Source: Roseococcus sp. SDR (GTDB lineage Bacteria; Pseudomonadota; Alphaproteobacteria; Acetobacterales; Acetobacteraceae). From it: a DNA stretch of 64,000 bases. The notes beneath the pieces were generated by a model. The model had not been told where the DNA came from, did no database searches, and saw only the letters and a list, made by a program, of their open reading frames with translations. The stretch spans positions 57,781 through 121,780 of the forward strand of contig NZ_JAHRCU010000016.1 of the NCBI RefSeq assembly GCF_019083995.1. Reading direction: 5' to 3'. Of the stretch, positions 62,405 through 64,000 are shown in pieces (within the stretch, counting starts at the first letter, position 1; each line of letters opens with the position of its first letter). Position numbers and translations under genes: made by a program.

Positions 62405-63037
62405 ATGTTCTACGAACCGCGCCTGGGCCATGGCCTGCCGCATGATCCCTTCAAGGCCATCGTGGCGCCGCGCCCCATCGGCTGGATCTCCACGCTGGAT
62501 GCGGAGGGGCGTCCGAATCTCGCGCCCTACAGCTTCTTCAACGCGGTGCATTCCCGCCCCGCCATGCTCTGCTTCACCAGCGAGACCATGAAGCACAGCG
62601 CGGCCAATGCGATCGCGACCGGCGAGTTCGTCTTCAACCTCTGTACCCGGCCGCTCTTCGACGCGATGAACATCTCCTCCGGCGCGCTGGCCGCCGGCGA
62701 GAGCGAGTTCGAAGCAGCGGGGCTGGAGACGGCCCCCTGCCGCATCGTGAAGGCGCCGCGCGTGGCGGCCTCGCCCGCCTCGCTCGAATGCCGCGTGGCC
62801 CAATCCTTCCAGTTGAGGGATGCCTCGGGCCGCGCGCTCGAGGGGTGGATGATCATCGGCGAGGTGGTGGGCGTGCACATCGCCGAGGCCTATCTCCGCG
62901 ATGGCCGCTTCGACACACTGGCGGCGGTGCCGCTCGCGCGCTGCGGCTATCGCGACTATTCCGCCGTCACCGAGATGTTCGAGGCGCTGCGCCCGACCGA
63001 TGGCGGGGCCTTCGCGCCGGGGCAGCCTGATCGCTGA
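62405..63037 (+). CDS. flavin reductase-like FMN-binding split-barrel protein
   Basis: A 210-residue protein of the flavin-reductase-like (DIM6/NTAB) group. PFKAIVAPRPIGWISTLDAEGRPNLAPYSFFNAVHSRPAMLCF is the FMN-binding start in this family (quoted: VAPRPIGWIST, NLAPYSFFN). SLECRVAQSF and GEVVGVHI follow. It may give reduced flavin to a monooxygenase or act on a flavin itself. GGAGG (62394-62398) precedes the ATG at 62405. It lies near the flavin monooxygenase but is transcribed apart from it. Confidence 0.92.
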   Translation: MFYEPRLGHGLPHDPFKAIVAPRPIGWISTLDAEGRPNLAPYSFFNAVHSRPAMLCFTSETMKHSAANAIATGEFVFNLCTRPLFDAMNISSGALAAGESEFEAAGLETAPCRIVKAPRVAASPASLECRVAQSFQLRDASGRALEGWMIIGEVVGVHIAEAYLRDGRFDTLAAVPLARCGYRDYSAVTEMFEALRPTDGGAFAPGQPDR

Positions 63038-63053
63038 CCCGGCTGGTTACGCC

Positions 63054-63521
63054 TCAGGCGGGATCGCCATTGTCGGGAACGAGGCCCGCGGCCTCGATGC
63101 CCGCCATGCAGCAGACCTCGTCCTGCGCCGAGGCATCGCCCGAAATGCCGACGGCGCCCAGCAGGATGTTCTGCGCATCGCGGACCAGCACGCCGCCCGG
63201 CACCGGCACGGCACGGCCGCCCGTGAGGTCAGACAGCGCATTGGTGAAGCCCGGCATGGCCTGGGCGCGGCGCGCCAGCTCCCGCGTGCCGAAGCCCATC
63301 GCGAGCGCGCCATAGGCCTTGCCCATGGCGATCTCGGGCCGCATCAGGCTCGCGCCATCCTCGCGCTTGGTCACCTTCACATGGCCGCCGGCATCGAGCA
63401 CCACGACGCAAAGCGGCAGCAGCCCGATCTCGCGCCCCTTGGCGAGGGCGGCATCGGCGATCGCCTCGGCCTGGGCGAGGGTCAGGCCGTTCACGGCGGC
63501 GGGGTGGGCGGGCTGCGGCAT
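63054..63521 (-). CDS. GlcG/HbpS family heme-binding-like protein
   Basis: A 155-residue DUF336 (GlcG/HbpS) protein. LTLAQAEAIADAALAKGREIGLLPLCVVVLDAGGHVKVTKREDGA, RPEIAMGKAYGALAMGFGTREL and AVPVPGGVLVRDAQNILLGAVGISGDASAQDE are the family blocks (short quotes: VVVLDAGGHVK, GAVGISGDASAQDE). HbpS binds heme and tunes a sensor kinase in Streptomyces; GlcG lies in glycolate loci. No signal peptide is seen. The start ATG at 63521 is chosen over an earlier in-frame site. It is convergent with the flavin-reductase-like gene (16 bases). Confidence 0.88.
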   Translation of the reverse strand: MPQPAHPAAVNGLTLAQAEAIADAALAKGREIGLLPLCVVVLDAGGHVKVTKREDGASLMRPEIAMGKAYGALAMGFGTRELARRAQAMPGFTNALSDLTGGRAVPVPGGVLVRDAQNILLGAVGISGDASAQDEVCCMAGIEAAGLVPDNGDPA

Positions 63522-63577
63522 GGCGCGATCCTTTGGCTCTTGTTGTGCCGCGCGGATGGCCCGTCCGGCCCGGTGCG

Positions 63578-64000
63578 TCAAGCGCCCGAGCGGACCAGCG
63601 GCCGCGGGTCCACCGCCTCACCGCGCCGCCGCAACTCGACATAGAGGGTGGGATTCCCGGCGCCCGGCAGGACGCCCACCGGTTCACCCGCCTGGACGCG
63701 TTGCCCGGCCGAAACATCCAGCCGCTCCATGCCCGCCAGGACGAGATGCTGCCCCTGGCCGCAATCCAGGATCACCATGCGGCCATAACTGCGGAAGGCG
63801 GCGGCGAAGGCGACGCTGCCGCCACAGGGCGCGGTGACGCGCGCGCCGGGCGAGGCGGCGAAGGTCAGGCCCTTGGCCGGCCCGCCCTCGCCCGGGCTGT
63901 TGAACCCGCGCACCAGCCGGCCGGCCACGGGCTGGGACGGCCCGGCCGAGGACGGGGGCGGTGGTTCGGGTTCAGCCGGCGGGCGGCGCGCCGCGGCCCG
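63578..64000 (-). CDS. EnvC-like murein hydrolase activator, degenerate LytM domain (5' end cut by window)
   Basis: The C-terminal 140 residues are present and the frame is open to the right edge. A Pro/Glu-rich stretch (PPAEPEPPPPSSAGPSQP) leads to the LytM domain: KGLTFAASPGARVTAPCGGSVAFA, YGRMVILDCGQGQHLVLAGMERL, and AGEPVGVLP. The metal motif HxGxD is replaced by AKGLT, and the terminal HxH is LAG, so zinc is not held. Such degenerate LytM proteins (EnvC) activate amidases (AmiA/AmiB) at the septum instead of cutting the wall. The C-terminal LYVELRRRGEAVDPRPLV is typical. Confidence 0.85.
   Translation of the reverse strand, partial: RAAARRPPAEPEPPPPSSAGPSQPVAGRLVRGFNSPGEGGPAKGLTFAASPGARVTAPCGGSVAFAAAFRSYGRMVILDCGQGQHLVLAGMERLDVSAGQRVQAGEPVGVLPGAGNPTLYVELRRRGEAVDPRPLVRSGA

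Noticed and set aside
63578..63928. Complete 116-residue protein at the right end
   Set aside because: The frame stays open to the window edge with the Pro-rich linker typical of EnvC-like proteins, so the gene is cut and not short.

Overview
The window is chromosomal DNA of a high-GC alphaproteobacterium, most likely an Acetobacteraceae (Roseomonas-like) member of the Rhodospirillales. The support is a very strong G/C third-position bias, the gene order gatCAB / ruvX-pyrB-...-pyrC-plsY-dprA-topA-rnr-rpmG-pleD that is typical of alphaproteobacteria, a tRNA-Ser(GCT), and several orphan tripartite-tricarboxylate (Bug-type) binding proteins. This placement is inference; no 16S gene is present. 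I see no phage, insertion sequence, CRISPR array, plasmid functions or polyketide/peptide cluster. Genes are tightly packed and no gene-free stretch exceeds 300 bases.

Layout. 1-6.7 kb: cut Bug binding protein, formate-THF ligase (fhs), exported metallo-beta-lactamase-fold hydrolase, fused dihydroxyacetone kinase, tRNA-Ser, glutathione transferase, TM2 protein. 6.7-10.5 kb (minus): P-loop kinase-like protein and gatB-gatA-gatC. 10.5-25.2 kb (plus): ruvX-pyrB-GNAT, then a ~5 kb block (Tat-exported amidohydrolase, autotransporter-like outer-membrane protein, Crp-type regulator), then the conserved pyrC-plsY-dprA-topA-rnr-rpmG run ending in a bidirectional terminator shared with pleD. 25.3-30 kb: PleD-type diguanylate cyclase, PmtA-like methyltransferase, glyoxalase-fold protein, oligopeptide-type binding protein.

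30.2-30.9 kb is a compact nitric-oxide response module: an NsrR-type Rrf2 regulator (Cys91, Cys97, Cys103) diverges from a 50-residue membrane protein and a group III truncated globin, with a near-perfect NsrR operator between them. 31-41.4 kb: purine permease, MFS exporter, DUF962 protein, Dps, a TPP enzyme, two oligopeptide ABC ATPases, Na/Pi cotransporter, a stand-alone Lrp ligand-binding domain whose stop codon lies inside a 39-bp hairpin-bearing tandem repeat, and a small lipoprotein.

41.4-51.6 kb: amidase, gamma-glutamyltransferase, csaA-gpt, MOSC protein, a second Bug protein, and a minus-strand run DUF1285-NUDIX-DUF6111-CCA transferase-MsbA-like exporter. 51.7-58.5 kb (plus): a MoxR / DUF58 / BatA-DUF4159 / GATase-like membrane operon resembling aerotolerance (Bat) loci. 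58.6-64 kb: exported small protein, FKBP isomerase, membrane protein, flavin monooxygenase with an N-terminal SnoaL-like domain, an unknown 88-residue protein, flavin-reductase-like protein, GlcG/HbpS protein and a cut EnvC-like LytM protein.

No wholly new system is evident. The best leads are the NsrR module with its uncharacterised small membrane protein, the dihydroorotase homologue that has lost its metal-binding HxH, the 39-bp hairpin repeat, and a hairpin/short-ORF block lying inside the MoxR operon.
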